NCBI RefSeq assembly: GCF_001941825.1
Contig: NZ_CP019038.1
Coordinates: 620,001-684,000, forward strand
From: Massilia putida
GTDB lineage: Bacteria; Pseudomonadota; Gammaproteobacteria; Burkholderiales; Burkholderiaceae_D
DNA length: 64,000 nucleotides
Reading direction: 5' to 3'
Shown: positions 17,414 through 24,889 of the stretch, one piece after another
Layout of the letters: each line of letters starts with the position of its first letter
Numbering within the stretch: position 1 is the first letter of the stretch
Notes under the pieces: model-generated
Databases searched by the model: none
Seen by the model: only the letters and a program-made list of their open reading frames with translations
What the model was told of the DNA's origin: nothing
Program-made: the position numbers and the translations under genes

Positions 17414-18500
17414 GCCACGCGGCGGCGACGAGCATGATCAGGCTGGAACCGCCCACGAGCACGACGCGCTGATAAAACCACGACGCCCGCAAGGCCCAGG
17501 CGACCGGCATGACGGCGAACACGATGGCCAGCTGGCCGAGTTCCACGCCGACGTTGAATCCGACGAGCGACCGCGCGAGCGCGCCCGGCTGCAGTCCCAG
17601 GTCGGCGAGCACGTTGGCGAAACCGAATCCGTGCACGAGCCCGAACAGGAACGCGGCCGCCCAGCGCCGTCGGTGCGCCACCGGCAGCACGTTGTTCAAC
17701 GCCGCGAGCAGGACCGACAACGCGATCGCCGCCTCCACCCAGCGCGACGGCAAGGTGACGATGCCCAGCGCGGCCGCCGACAGCGTGATCGAATGCGCCA
17801 GCGAGAACGCGGTGACGATCCGGAGCACGTCGGCGAGCGCTGGCCCCGGACGCGCCACCGCCCGCCACCCGGCGCCGGCGCGCGCCAGCACCGCCGGCAG
17901 CAGCAGCGACAGCAGGAACAGGATGTGGTCGTAGCCGATCCAGATGTGCCGGATGCCATCGCGCACGAAGCTGGCGAATCCCTGGCCCGCGCCCTCCTCG
18001 AACACGGCGGACGGCCGGTCGGCGCCGAGGACCAGCGTGCGGGTCGTGCCGGCCGACCGCAGCCCGATGAGCCCCTTGTGCTGCGGGTCGACGTCGGCGA
18101 ACAGCCGGTAGCCGACCTGCAACGGACCGGCGGCCGGACAGTCGGCGGCAAAGCGCAGCACGGTGTACGTGCCGTCCGTGTGGCGGTCGACGAGTTGCTC
18201 GCCCGCGCGCAGCGTGCACGCCCGGCCGCCGCGCGCGAGCGTCAGGCGCGCGAGCGCGTAGGCAGCAATCGCTCCGTGGCGCGCGCGCACCTCGGCCCAG
18301 GTCAGGCGACCGTCGCCGTCGGCGTCCAGGCCGATCGCGTAGTCCAGGTCGCGCAGGGCGATGTCCCACCGGCCCGTCAGGCGAGCGCCGCCGGCGTCCT
18401 CGATGTTCAGGTAGCTGTCGCTGGGCTTGTGCGCCTGCGCCGGCAGCGTGCAGCCGAGCAGCAGCAGCGCGGCCAGGAAGACCCTGCGCAGGCCGTTCAT
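17373..18500 (-). CDS. HupE/UreJ-family membrane protein with EF-hand in the secreted N-terminal domain
   Basis: 375 residues. A signal peptide (ending PAQA) is followed by HKPSDSYLNIE and an extracytoplasmic domain of about 160 residues. That domain contains an EF-hand loop, DADGDGRLTWAE, with all calcium-ligating positions filled. The C-terminal half has about six hydrophobic helices with the HupE/UreJ signatures HIWIGYDHILFLLSLL, FSLAHSITLS and HGFGFANVLADLG, rich in His and Asp. Classical HupE/UreJ proteins move nickel; this long class with a secreted domain is uncharacterised. It is the last gene of the DUF4331 operon, overlapping its neighbour by four bases (ATGA). Confidence 0.88.
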   Translation of the reverse strand: MNGLRRVFLAALLLLGCTLPAQAHKPSDSYLNIEDAGGARLTGRWDIALRDLDYAIGLDADGDGRLTWAEVRARHGAIAAYALARLTLARGGRACTLRAGEQLVDRHTDGTYTVLRFAADCPAAGPLQVGYRLFADVDPQHKGLIGLRSAGTTRTLVLGADRPSAVFEEGAGQGFASFVRDGIRHIWIGYDHILFLLSLLLPAVLARAGAGWRAVARPGPALADVLRIVTAFSLAHSITLSAAALGIVTLPSRWVEAAIALSVLLAALNNVLPVAHRRRWAAAFLFGLVHGFGFANVLADLGLQPGALARSLVGFNVGVELGQLAIVFAVMPVAWALRASWFYQRVVLVGGSSLIMLVAAAWLGERLFDLRLLPG

Positions 18501-19693
18501 GGCTGCGCTCCCGGACGGACGAGCGCCCCGGCCAGGCGGGCGAGCGCCACGTCCTCGACGCCGGCGGTGCGCATCCAGTCCAGGACGGGGCGAGCGGCCG
18601 CCGCGGCGCGCGCGGCCCCCGCCGCTTCCAGCAGGATGCGGGCGTCGGCCGGCTCCTTCTGCGCGTCCCAGTTACGGCGCGCGAGGTCCAGGGCGCGCCC
18701 GGCGTCGCCGCGCAGCGCGAGCTCGAAACGGGCTTGTTCGCGCAGATGCACGCCGTCCCCGCGTCGCTCCGCGGCCGCGAAGCGCGCGTCGAGCTCGGCG
18801 ACCGCGGCCGCCAGCGCATCGCGCTGCCCGGCCTGGCGCAACGCCAGCGCGCGGCGCAACAACAGCCCATCCACGCGGTCGTGGCCGGCGAGCAGGTCCG
18901 CCACCTCCGGCGTGCGGTCCCGGTCGAGCAGGAAATCCGCGTAGGCGCCCAGCAGATATACGTCGCGCGGGGCTTGCCCGAGGGCGCGCCGGAACCATGC
19001 GTCGGCGCGCGCCGCATCGCCGCGCCGCGCCGCCATCTCGGCCAGGCTCGTCATGGCCCACGCGTCGACGTCCGGCGCGACGCCCGCGTCGCGCGCCACG
19101 ACACGCTCGAGCAGCCGCTCGCTCGCGGCCAGGCGGCCGTTGACCGCGCCGACGTTGGCGATGCATGTCGCCGTCACGAGTTCGTCGGCCACGTTCGACA
19201 GCCGTCCGCAACTGCGCGTCGCGGCCAGGTAGTCGGCACGGACCGTCTCGATGCCGGCGCGGGTCAGCCACGCCTGCGCATTGCCGGGATCGCGCGCCGT
19301 GACGGCATCGAGGTCGGCCAGCGCCTCGGGAAAGCGGTGCACGCTCTGCAGCAACGTCGCCCGCAGCAGGCGCACCCGGGGCGGCGGGTCGGCCTGCCGC
19401 CACCACGGCGCCAGCGCGGCCTGGGCGTAGCCGAAGTAGCGCGGGTCGGCTTCGCGCCGGCCCGCCTCGATGTAGCGCCGGGCGACGTCGGTGGCCCGGT
19501 CGAGGTCACCGGGTGCGCGGGCCAGCTCGGCCCGCAGGCCGCGCAGTTCGGCCTGGCGCGGATCGGCGCGCCAGGGCAGGACTTCGAGCACCTCGGCGCC
19601 GTCGGCCGGGATGCGCGGCGCGGCCTGCGCGTGGGCGCACGCGGCCAGGGCCAGCGCCGCCGTCCAGGCATGCAAGACGACGGCGCACTTCAT
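18497..19693 (-). CDS. secreted TPR-repeat protein of the DUF4331-HupE operon
   Basis: 398 residues. An N-terminal signal peptide contains an AACAHAQA stretch, so it is periplasmic or possibly a lipoprotein. The body is helical and alanine-rich with TPR-like repeats (RFPEALADLDAVTARDPGNAQAWLTRAG and DAARADAWFRRALGQAPRD are two clear units, shown here in part). TPR arrays bind other proteins, so it is likely to be a scaffold. It overlaps the lipoprotein gene before it and the HupE gene after it by four bases each, showing translational coupling and suggesting joint function. No catalytic motif. Confidence 0.8.
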   Translation of the reverse strand: MKCAVVLHAWTAALALAACAHAQAAPRIPADGAEVLEVLPWRADPRQAELRGLRAELARAPGDLDRATDVARRYIEAGRREADPRYFGYAQAALAPWWRQADPPPRVRLLRATLLQSVHRFPEALADLDAVTARDPGNAQAWLTRAGIETVRADYLAATRSCGRLSNVADELVTATCIANVGAVNGRLAASERLLERVVARDAGVAPDVDAWAMTSLAEMAARRGDAARADAWFRRALGQAPRDVYLLGAYADFLLDRDRTPEVADLLAGHDRVDGLLLRRALALRQAGQRDALAAAVAELDARFAAAERRGDGVHLREQARFELALRGDAGRALDLARRNWDAQKEPADARILLEAAGAARAAAAARPVLDWMRTAGVEDVALARLAGALVRPGAQP

Positions 19694-19950
19694 GGCGTCA
19701 CCGGTCCGGGCTCGGTGTCGTCGGGCACGGAGGGCGGACCGTCGTCGAGCAGCGCCGCTTCCGCGTCGTCGGACGAGGTCGCGACGACGCTCGCCACCTG
19801 CGCGGCGAACTTGTCGGGGCCGGCGCTGCCGCCGGGCGTGGGCATGGGCGCGGGCGCCTGCGCCGCGACGGGAGGCTGCGCGTCGTCGTGGCCGCCGCCG
19901 CAGGCCGACACGAGGCCCAGCACCAGGCTCATGGTAAATATGCGTTTCAT
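19690..19950 (-). CDS. small proline-rich lipoprotein
   Basis: 86 residues. The lipobox LVSAC places the lipidated Cys at residue 17, followed by GGGHDD. The mature part is Pro/Ala-rich and acidic with no recognised domain; the central segment DKFAAQVASVVATSSDDAEA may form a helix. A strong ribosome binding site (GAGGAGG) precedes the start at 19950, which is 10 bases after the DUF4331 stop. Its stop overlaps the TPR gene start (ATGA). Asp2 after the Cys is absent, so outer-membrane sorting is expected. Confidence 0.7.
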   Translation of the reverse strand: MKRIFTMSLVLGLVSACGGGHDDAQPPVAAQAPAPMPTPGGSAGPDKFAAQVASVVATSSDDAEAALLDDGPPSVPDDTEPGPVTP

Positions 19951-19960
19951 GTCGGCCTCC

Positions 19961-21472
19961 TCATTGCTGCGGCGAACCCGCCAGCGGGGTCTTCAGGTAG
20001 GGGAAGGCGTTCGTGAAAAAGCTGTCGTCCAGATACGCCCCATCCGTGAAATGGATACCGCCGGCCGGCGCGTCGGACGGGGCGCAGCCGAGATTCAACG
20101 TGCACAGCTTGCCCATCACGACCCGCAGCGCGATGTCGACGACGTCGTCGCCCGGGCGGCGCCCGTTCGGAAAGCCGGCATTGTCCCCGTCGATCACGCC
20201 GAGCCGCTTCTGCGCGCCCATCGCCACCGGTACGATGGACGTGTTCAACCTCAGCATCTCGGACGGCGTGACCTTGGCCGGCTGGTTCAGGCCCTTCACA
20301 CCGGTCAGGAAGGCGGCGACGAGGTCGTTGCGCGGGAAATTGGTCGGCGCCTTCGCGCCGGCATTGCCATACAGGACTTCGATGAGCGCGGGCAGCGTCG
20401 GATTGGTCACGTAGTCCGCGAACTGGGCATCGGCCGACGGCTTGCCGTGGTTGAAGCGGTCCTTGTCCTTCAGGCCGATCACGACCTCGTTCACGAGCGG
20501 CATGCCGAGGCGCGACACCTGCGTCCATGGACCGCCCTCTTTCGACGCGCCGACGCCCGTTCCGCTGCCCGGCAGCGGATTCAGCAGGCGGCCCTGGCGC
20601 AGGCTCGCCGTCGTCCAGCCGCCGATCACGGGATCGTTGCCGGCCGTGAGGCACGATGCCGCCACCTCGAGTTCGATGCTCGTCACGTTCTTGCCCGCCA
20701 GGTCGTCGCGCGCCGCCTTCTCGGCGCCCGCCGCGAACTCGGTCGCCGGCACCTTGATGTTGATGAGGTCGAAGGTTTCGCCCAGGTTGACGACGAACGG
20801 ATCCTTGCGCTGGCCCACGAACATGCGCGCCGGCGTACCGCAGCCCGGGATGTTCACGTCGTAGACATGCTTGGCGGCATAGGCGGCGTAGTTCGGGATG
20901 CTCTTGTTGCCGATATTGTCGAGCGGCTTGTCGAACGTCGTCCCGCCGCCCGCGGCGTTCGTCACGGCCGCGCGCTGGCCGCCCCGCCGGTCGCCGCGCA
21001 CGACGCTGACCGTGTAGGTCTCGCGTACGTTGGCGCCGGGCGCGTTCGGGTCGGCGATGGCGCCGCCGTTGATCACGAGCGGGATCGACACCTTCTTGCC
21101 CCCGACCGTCAGCTGGGCATCCTTGTTCGCGTTCTGGAACCGGAACTGGAAGGTGATGTCTTCCTTCGCATCGCCGTTGTTGTCGATGTGGATTTCATAC
21201 AAGGCGTCCGGGTCCATCTCGAAATAGTTGGGGCCGGCCTGCGGATCCTGCAGCGGCACGTAGTTCGCAATCAACGTCACGAAACCCGCGCGGCCCGGCT
21301 CGTAGCTGCGGAACATATAGAAGTCGGTCGCATCGACCTTGGGCTGGCGCGTGATGAAGGGCGCCTCGCGGTGGCTCGACGCCACGGCCGGCTGCACCAG
21401 GGTGCCAAGGGACAGCGCGGCGGCCATCAGACGCAGCTTGGTACCCTTCGATAGATTTTGTTTGTAAGACAT
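19961..21472 (-). CDS. DUF4331-family secreted protein
   Basis: 503 residues. The signal peptide ends at PAVAS and is followed by SHREAPFITRQPKVDATDFYMFRSY, the hallmark start of DUF4331 proteins (cited here to 20 residues or fewer per motif: SHREAP and DATDFYMF). Later motifs include ENIKNKSI-like DNIGNKSIPNYAAYA, GQRKDPFVVNLGETFDL and a C-terminal GRRPGDDVVDIALRV. The function of DUF4331 is unknown; the many Asp residues and predicted beta structure suggest metal-dependent folding. Start at 21472 has GGAGGG as ribosome binding site. It is the first gene of the operon DUF4331-lipoprotein-TPR-HupE. Confidence 0.88.
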   Translation of the reverse strand: MSYKQNLSKGTKLRLMAAALSLGTLVQPAVASSHREAPFITRQPKVDATDFYMFRSYEPGRAGFVTLIANYVPLQDPQAGPNYFEMDPDALYEIHIDNNGDAKEDITFQFRFQNANKDAQLTVGGKKVSIPLVINGGAIADPNAPGANVRETYTVSVVRGDRRGGQRAAVTNAAGGGTTFDKPLDNIGNKSIPNYAAYAAKHVYDVNIPGCGTPARMFVGQRKDPFVVNLGETFDLINIKVPATEFAAGAEKAARDDLAGKNVTSIELEVAASCLTAGNDPVIGGWTTASLRQGRLLNPLPGSGTGVGASKEGGPWTQVSRLGMPLVNEVVIGLKDKDRFNHGKPSADAQFADYVTNPTLPALIEVLYGNAGAKAPTNFPRNDLVAAFLTGVKGLNQPAKVTPSEMLRLNTSIVPVAMGAQKRLGVIDGDNAGFPNGRRPGDDVVDIALRVVMGKLCTLNLGCAPSDAPAGGIHFTDGAYLDDSFFTNAFPYLKTPLAGSPQQ

Positions 21473-21548
21473 TTCTCCCTCCTGTATCGAGCGTCAATAT
21501 TGATCGGAATGCATGGTCTGCATCGCTTATACGGAGGGTGGGATGAAA

Positions 21549-21576
21549 CGGATTCAAAAAAATCCGATATTTTTTT
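21549..21576. terminator. rho-independent terminator-like hairpin after the YaiO-like gene
   Basis: CGGATT/AATCCG with an A-rich loop is followed on the plus strand by ATATTTTTTT. On the minus strand, the direction of the YaiO-like gene that stops 54 bases earlier, the stem is preceded by an A run and followed by TTTC. It separates that gene from the DUF4331 operon. Confidence 0.5.
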
Positions 21577-21619
21577 AGAAGGTCAGTCGAGTCCGGGCCT
21601 GCGCCCGGCGCGTCGGCGC

Positions 21620-22888
21620 CTACCAGCGGCGGTACAGCGCGAACGTCATGCCGCGCTGGTCGGCGGCGCCGGCGGCGCGCGAGAAGGTCGCGCCGACACG
21701 GGTGCCCCATGCCGGCGTCCAATAGCGCACCCATGTGGCGCTGCCGCCGCCGGAACGGCTGCGGCCGCCGACGAGACTCAACGGATCGTCGCTGCGGCCG
21801 CTGTTGACGGCGACCTCGGCATACGTGTCGGCGTCGCCCGCGTAATACCAGCGCGCCAGCAGACGTTCGCCCGTGCCGCGGGAGCCGGCGGAGACGATGT
21901 TCTGGTGACGCAGCTGCAGATACCAGTCGCCCGTGTACTTCGCGATGGCGACCCCGTAGATGTTCACGCGCGCCGCGTAGCCGAGAACGTCGTCGCTGAC
22001 GGACGCCTCCCAGCCGTTGCCCAGCGACTGGTACAACTCGGCGCGGCCGGCATTCTCCGGGAACAGCCGCGCCGCGGCGGCGCGCTGGTAACGCATATTG
22101 GCGTAGGCGCCGGACCACAGGTTGACGTAGCCGTCCAGCGCCCAGGCACGATCCTGCCGGCCGAAGCGGTGCGCGCGCAGCGTCTCGAACGCGAGCGAGC
22201 CTGACTTCGTGTAATGGCGCACGCTGATGGTCTGATCGTTCCAGCGCGGGCCGGCGCCGGCGTCCGTCCAACTGGACGACAGCCCCGCGGCCCAGGAGTA
22301 GCCGGCCGCGATCGCCGCGTCGGGATTGCCGGGGCGGGGTTGCAGCGCCGTGGACAACGCATCGAATGCGTCGCCCGCGGCGCCGAGGGCGCGCGCCTGG
22401 TCCAGGTCGGCGCGCGCCTCGGCATTGCGGCCCAAGGCGCGCAAGGCCCGCCCGCGCCCGACGTACGCGGCGGCGTCGCCCGGCCGCAGCGCGATCAGGC
22501 GGCGATAGGCATCGGCGGCTTTGTCCGGCCGGTCGCTCCACAGATACATGTCGCCGAGGGCCGACCACACGTCCGCGTACGTGGGCGACGCGGCGGCGGC
22601 GGCGCGCAGGTCGCGCTCGGACTCTTGCCAGCGGCCCAGGCGGGCGTGGACGATGCCGCGGCCGAGCAGCACATCGACGTTGCCCGGCGAACGGGCCAGC
22701 AAGGCGTCGTAGGCGGACAGCGCCAGGTCGGGCTGGCCCGCGTTGGCGAGGGCGCGCGCGCTGGCATAGGCGTCATCGAAAGTGGGCGCGGCGGCCGCCT
22801 GGGCCGGGACGGAAACGGAAGGTGGCGAGGGAGGCAGCTGGGCAGCGACGGGCATCGGAAAGCGGAAAAGTGGCGGAATCGGGCGCAT
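21620..22888 (-). CDS. YaiO-family outer-membrane beta-barrel protein with N-terminal TPR domain
   Basis: 422 residues from ATG 22888. The N-terminal 180 residues form TPR repeats (for example NVDVLLGRGIVHARLGRW and AAYVGRGRALRALGRNAEA). The C-terminal 220 residues alternate polar and aromatic residues as in an outer-membrane barrel and end in YRRW, an aromatic last residue as outer-membrane proteins require. YaiO barrels sit beside polysaccharide synthesis or export genes in other bacteria; none is seen here. The signal sequence is weak or short. It has the same orientation as the DUF4331 operon and lies upstream of it, with a terminator between. Confidence 0.78.
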   Translation of the reverse strand: MRPIPPLFRFPMPVAAQLPPSPPSVSVPAQAAAAPTFDDAYASARALANAGQPDLALSAYDALLARSPGNVDVLLGRGIVHARLGRWQESERDLRAAAAASPTYADVWSALGDMYLWSDRPDKAADAYRRLIALRPGDAAAYVGRGRALRALGRNAEARADLDQARALGAAGDAFDALSTALQPRPGNPDAAIAAGYSWAAGLSSSWTDAGAGPRWNDQTISVRHYTKSGSLAFETLRAHRFGRQDRAWALDGYVNLWSGAYANMRYQRAAAARLFPENAGRAELYQSLGNGWEASVSDDVLGYAARVNIYGVAIAKYTGDWYLQLRHQNIVSAGSRGTGERLLARWYYAGDADTYAEVAVNSGRSDDPLSLVGGRSRSGGGSATWVRYWTPAWGTRVGATFSRAAGAADQRGMTFALYRRW

Positions 22889-22961
22889 TGTTAAATGCTG
22901 CCCTGCCGAAACTTTGCCGTGTCCGGCCGGGTGCGTCAAGGAGAGCACGACTGCCGCCGGT

Positions 22962-23549
22962 TCAGGCGGCCGACCCTCCCAGGCGGCACAGGTGGTCGCG
23001 CCACATCGCGACCCGCTCCGCCGACAATGCGTGGGCGCGCCCGATCAGGGTCGTGCGCACGGGCCGGATGCCGGCCCGGCCGAGGATCTGGCGCCGCATC
23101 ATCCGCACGCCATAGCCGCCATACCCCCACCGGTAGATGACGGCCGGCATCCCCATGCTGACGACCAGCCGCGCGCTGCGCCCGCCGAGCAGGCCGGCGC
23201 CGAACGACCGCTGAGGGTCGTCCATGAAGACGCCGGGCCGCGTCACGTGCTCCATGAAACCGCGCATCAACGCCGGCATGTCACCCATCCACAGGGGATA
23301 GACGAACACGAGGTGGTCCGCGTGCTGGATTGCATCCTGGACGGCCGCGAGTTGAGGCGGGGGCGAACCATGCCACCATTCCGACGGACAGGTGAGCAGT
23401 GGAAAACTCATCCGCGCCGGTTCCACGACCTCGACCTCATGGCCGGCGGCGTGCGCACCGTCCACATAGGCCTGGGCAAGCGCATGGCACAGATGCGGGC
23501 GATGGCAATCCGGATGGCCCTGGATCAATAGTATGCGTGCCCCCATCAA
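22962..23549 (-). CDS. flavodoxin-fold NAD(P)H dehydrogenase (quinone), MdaB/NQO1-like
   Basis: 195 residues. It starts MMGARILLIQGHPD, the FMN-loop strand of the NQO1/MdaB fold. The middle carries FVYPLWMGDMPALMRGFMEHV and the end has GRAGIRPVRTTLIG. These enzymes reduce quinones and other electron acceptors with two electrons. The gene is single and diverges from the hemerythrin-like gene across 186 bases; both could serve redox or oxygen stress. The start could be either of the two adjacent ATGs (23549 or 23546). Confidence 0.85.
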   Translation of the reverse strand: MMGARILLIQGHPDCHRPHLCHALAQAYVDGAHAAGHEVEVVEPARMSFPLLTCPSEWWHGSPPPQLAAVQDAIQHADHLVFVYPLWMGDMPALMRGFMEHVTRPGVFMDDPQRSFGAGLLGGRSARLVVSMGMPAVIYRWGYGGYGVRMMRRQILGRAGIRPVRTTLIGRAHALSAERVAMWRDHLCRLGGSAA

Positions 23550-23735
23550 TGGCCGCCATGCTCACGTTCGACTTGTCCGACACTCATTTCTCTCTTTCAA
23601 TATGTATTCCGTCAACTAGGCTAACTGAACACAACGGTGCTACGTTGCGAGATATCAAAGGTCAGGGATTTTTTCGTGCTACCGAAAGTCTAAGAATATT
23701 CCGACTTTTGGACGACACCACAGCAAGAGGACTGA

Positions 23736-24203
23736 ATGCCTTCCAGCCGTGCCAGCCCGCACCGCCCGCGCGCCATTTGCGCCGCGCTGCGGCACGGGCG
23801 CAAGATGCTATGCCGGCGCATCGCCGAGATCGCGGCCGGTCCCGACGACATGGTCGCCCACGGCTTCGCCACGCTGGTGGCGGCCGTCGAGGCGGCGTTC
23901 CGCCATGAAGAACTGATCATGGAAACGCTGGGCTACGCGCACCTGCACGAACACCGCGAGGAGAACGCCGTCGTGCTGTCGGCCCTGCACCGCGTGCTGC
24001 CGGACGTCGAGCAGGGCGACCACGTGCTGGGCCGCCAGGTGCTCGCCGCACTGGACGAGGTGCTCGCGCTGCACCGGCTCAGCGGCGAGCTGGCGCTGAC
24101 CGTGGCGGCCGAACCGCCGGAGCCGAGGGGCGCGCGGGGTCGCGCGGCGCGCGCCACGCTGCACGTCGCCACGCGCCGCGCGCGCGCCGGCGGCGCCGGT
24201 TGA
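23736..24203 (+). CDS. hemerythrin-like domain protein
   Basis: 155 residues. The segment FRHEELIMETLGYAHLHEH has the His-x3-Glu and His-x-His pattern of the hemerythrin four-helix bundle that binds a di-iron centre. Further candidate ligands are an early His in the first helix (LRHGRK) and a late His (LALHRL). The usual last Asp (HxxxD) is replaced, so the centre may bind differently. The final 30 residues are Arg/Ala-rich and probably disordered. Hemerythrins sense or store oxygen, or react with nitric oxide. The start is the first ATG; ribosome binding site unclear. Confidence 0.65.
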   Translation: MPSSRASPHRPRAICAALRHGRKMLCRRIAEIAAGPDDMVAHGFATLVAAVEAAFRHEELIMETLGYAHLHEHREENAVVLSALHRVLPDVEQGDHVLGRQVLAALDEVLALHRLSGELALTVAAEPPEPRGARGRAARATLHVATRRARAGGAG

Positions 24204-24218
24204 GGGGCCGGGTTCGCG

Positions 24219-24755
24219 TCACAGGCGCCGCGTCATGTAGAGGGCCTCCGGCGGATACGTCGCCAGGACGCCGGCAGCGCCGGGCGCACACGCATAGCCG
24301 AGGCTTTCCCAGAACCGCCGCGAATCCTGCACGGACACGAGCGCGGAGTGAAGCAGCCCGCGGCCGGTCGCATGCGCCAGCAGACGGGCGACGAGGCGGC
24401 GCGCGACACCCCGCCCGGCCGCACGCGGCGCCACGGCCAGGTCGTGCAGGTACAGCGTGTCGGGTTCGGGAGGCGGCGCGAACGCACCGCCGAGGGGCGT
24501 CACCGTGCCGAGCCGCGACGGGTACGCGAACAGATAGGCGCACACGCCCTGCGCATCGCGCGCGACCAGCGCCGTGTCGGGACTGGCGCGAAGGCGCGCC
24601 AGCACGACCCCGGCCGCTTCCCGCATCGCGGGCGGATAGCATGCCGCTTGCACGTCCAGCACGGCGGCGAGGTCGCCCTCTTCCATCGGTTGCAGACGCA
24701 TCAGGCACCTGCCGGCGCGGCGGTCGGGATCATGCGTTGGGGGCGTATCGGTCAT
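24219..24755 (-). CDS. GNAT-family N-acetyltransferase
   Basis: 178 residues from ATG 24755, or 160 from ATG 24701, where the conserved domain begins (MRLQPMEEGDLAAVLDVQ). The acetyl-CoA loop is AVAPRAAGRGVARRLVARLL, followed by ALVSVQDSRRFWESLGY, which is typical of GNAT strand 5 and the last helix. The substrate is unknown. No ribosome binding site distinguishes the two starts. It diverges from the GH92 gene across 134 bases. Confidence 0.8.
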   Translation of the reverse strand: MTDTPPTHDPDRRAGRCLMRLQPMEEGDLAAVLDVQAACYPPAMREAAGVVLARLRASPDTALVARDAQGVCAYLFAYPSRLGTVTPLGGAFAPPPEPDTLYLHDLAVAPRAAGRGVARRLVARLLAHATGRGLLHSALVSVQDSRRFWESLGYACAPGAAGVLATYPPEALYMTRRL

Positions 24756-24889
24756 CGTGTTTAGTCGTGGTAGGGCCGGGTGGGCATTATGCAGGAAACA
24801 CGCATACGCTCCGGTTGCCGTTTTCAAAAGTTTCGCGTTATGGTTCGGGTTCGCAAGACCGGGCCATCCCCGGCACACCTGGAGACACT

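Noticed and set aside
16672..19017. 781-codon minus-strand frame crossing uspA, hupE and TPR genes
   Set aside because: Covers several well-supported genes on both strands and has repetitive Arg/Ala composition; the 73-bp duplication merely helps keep it open.
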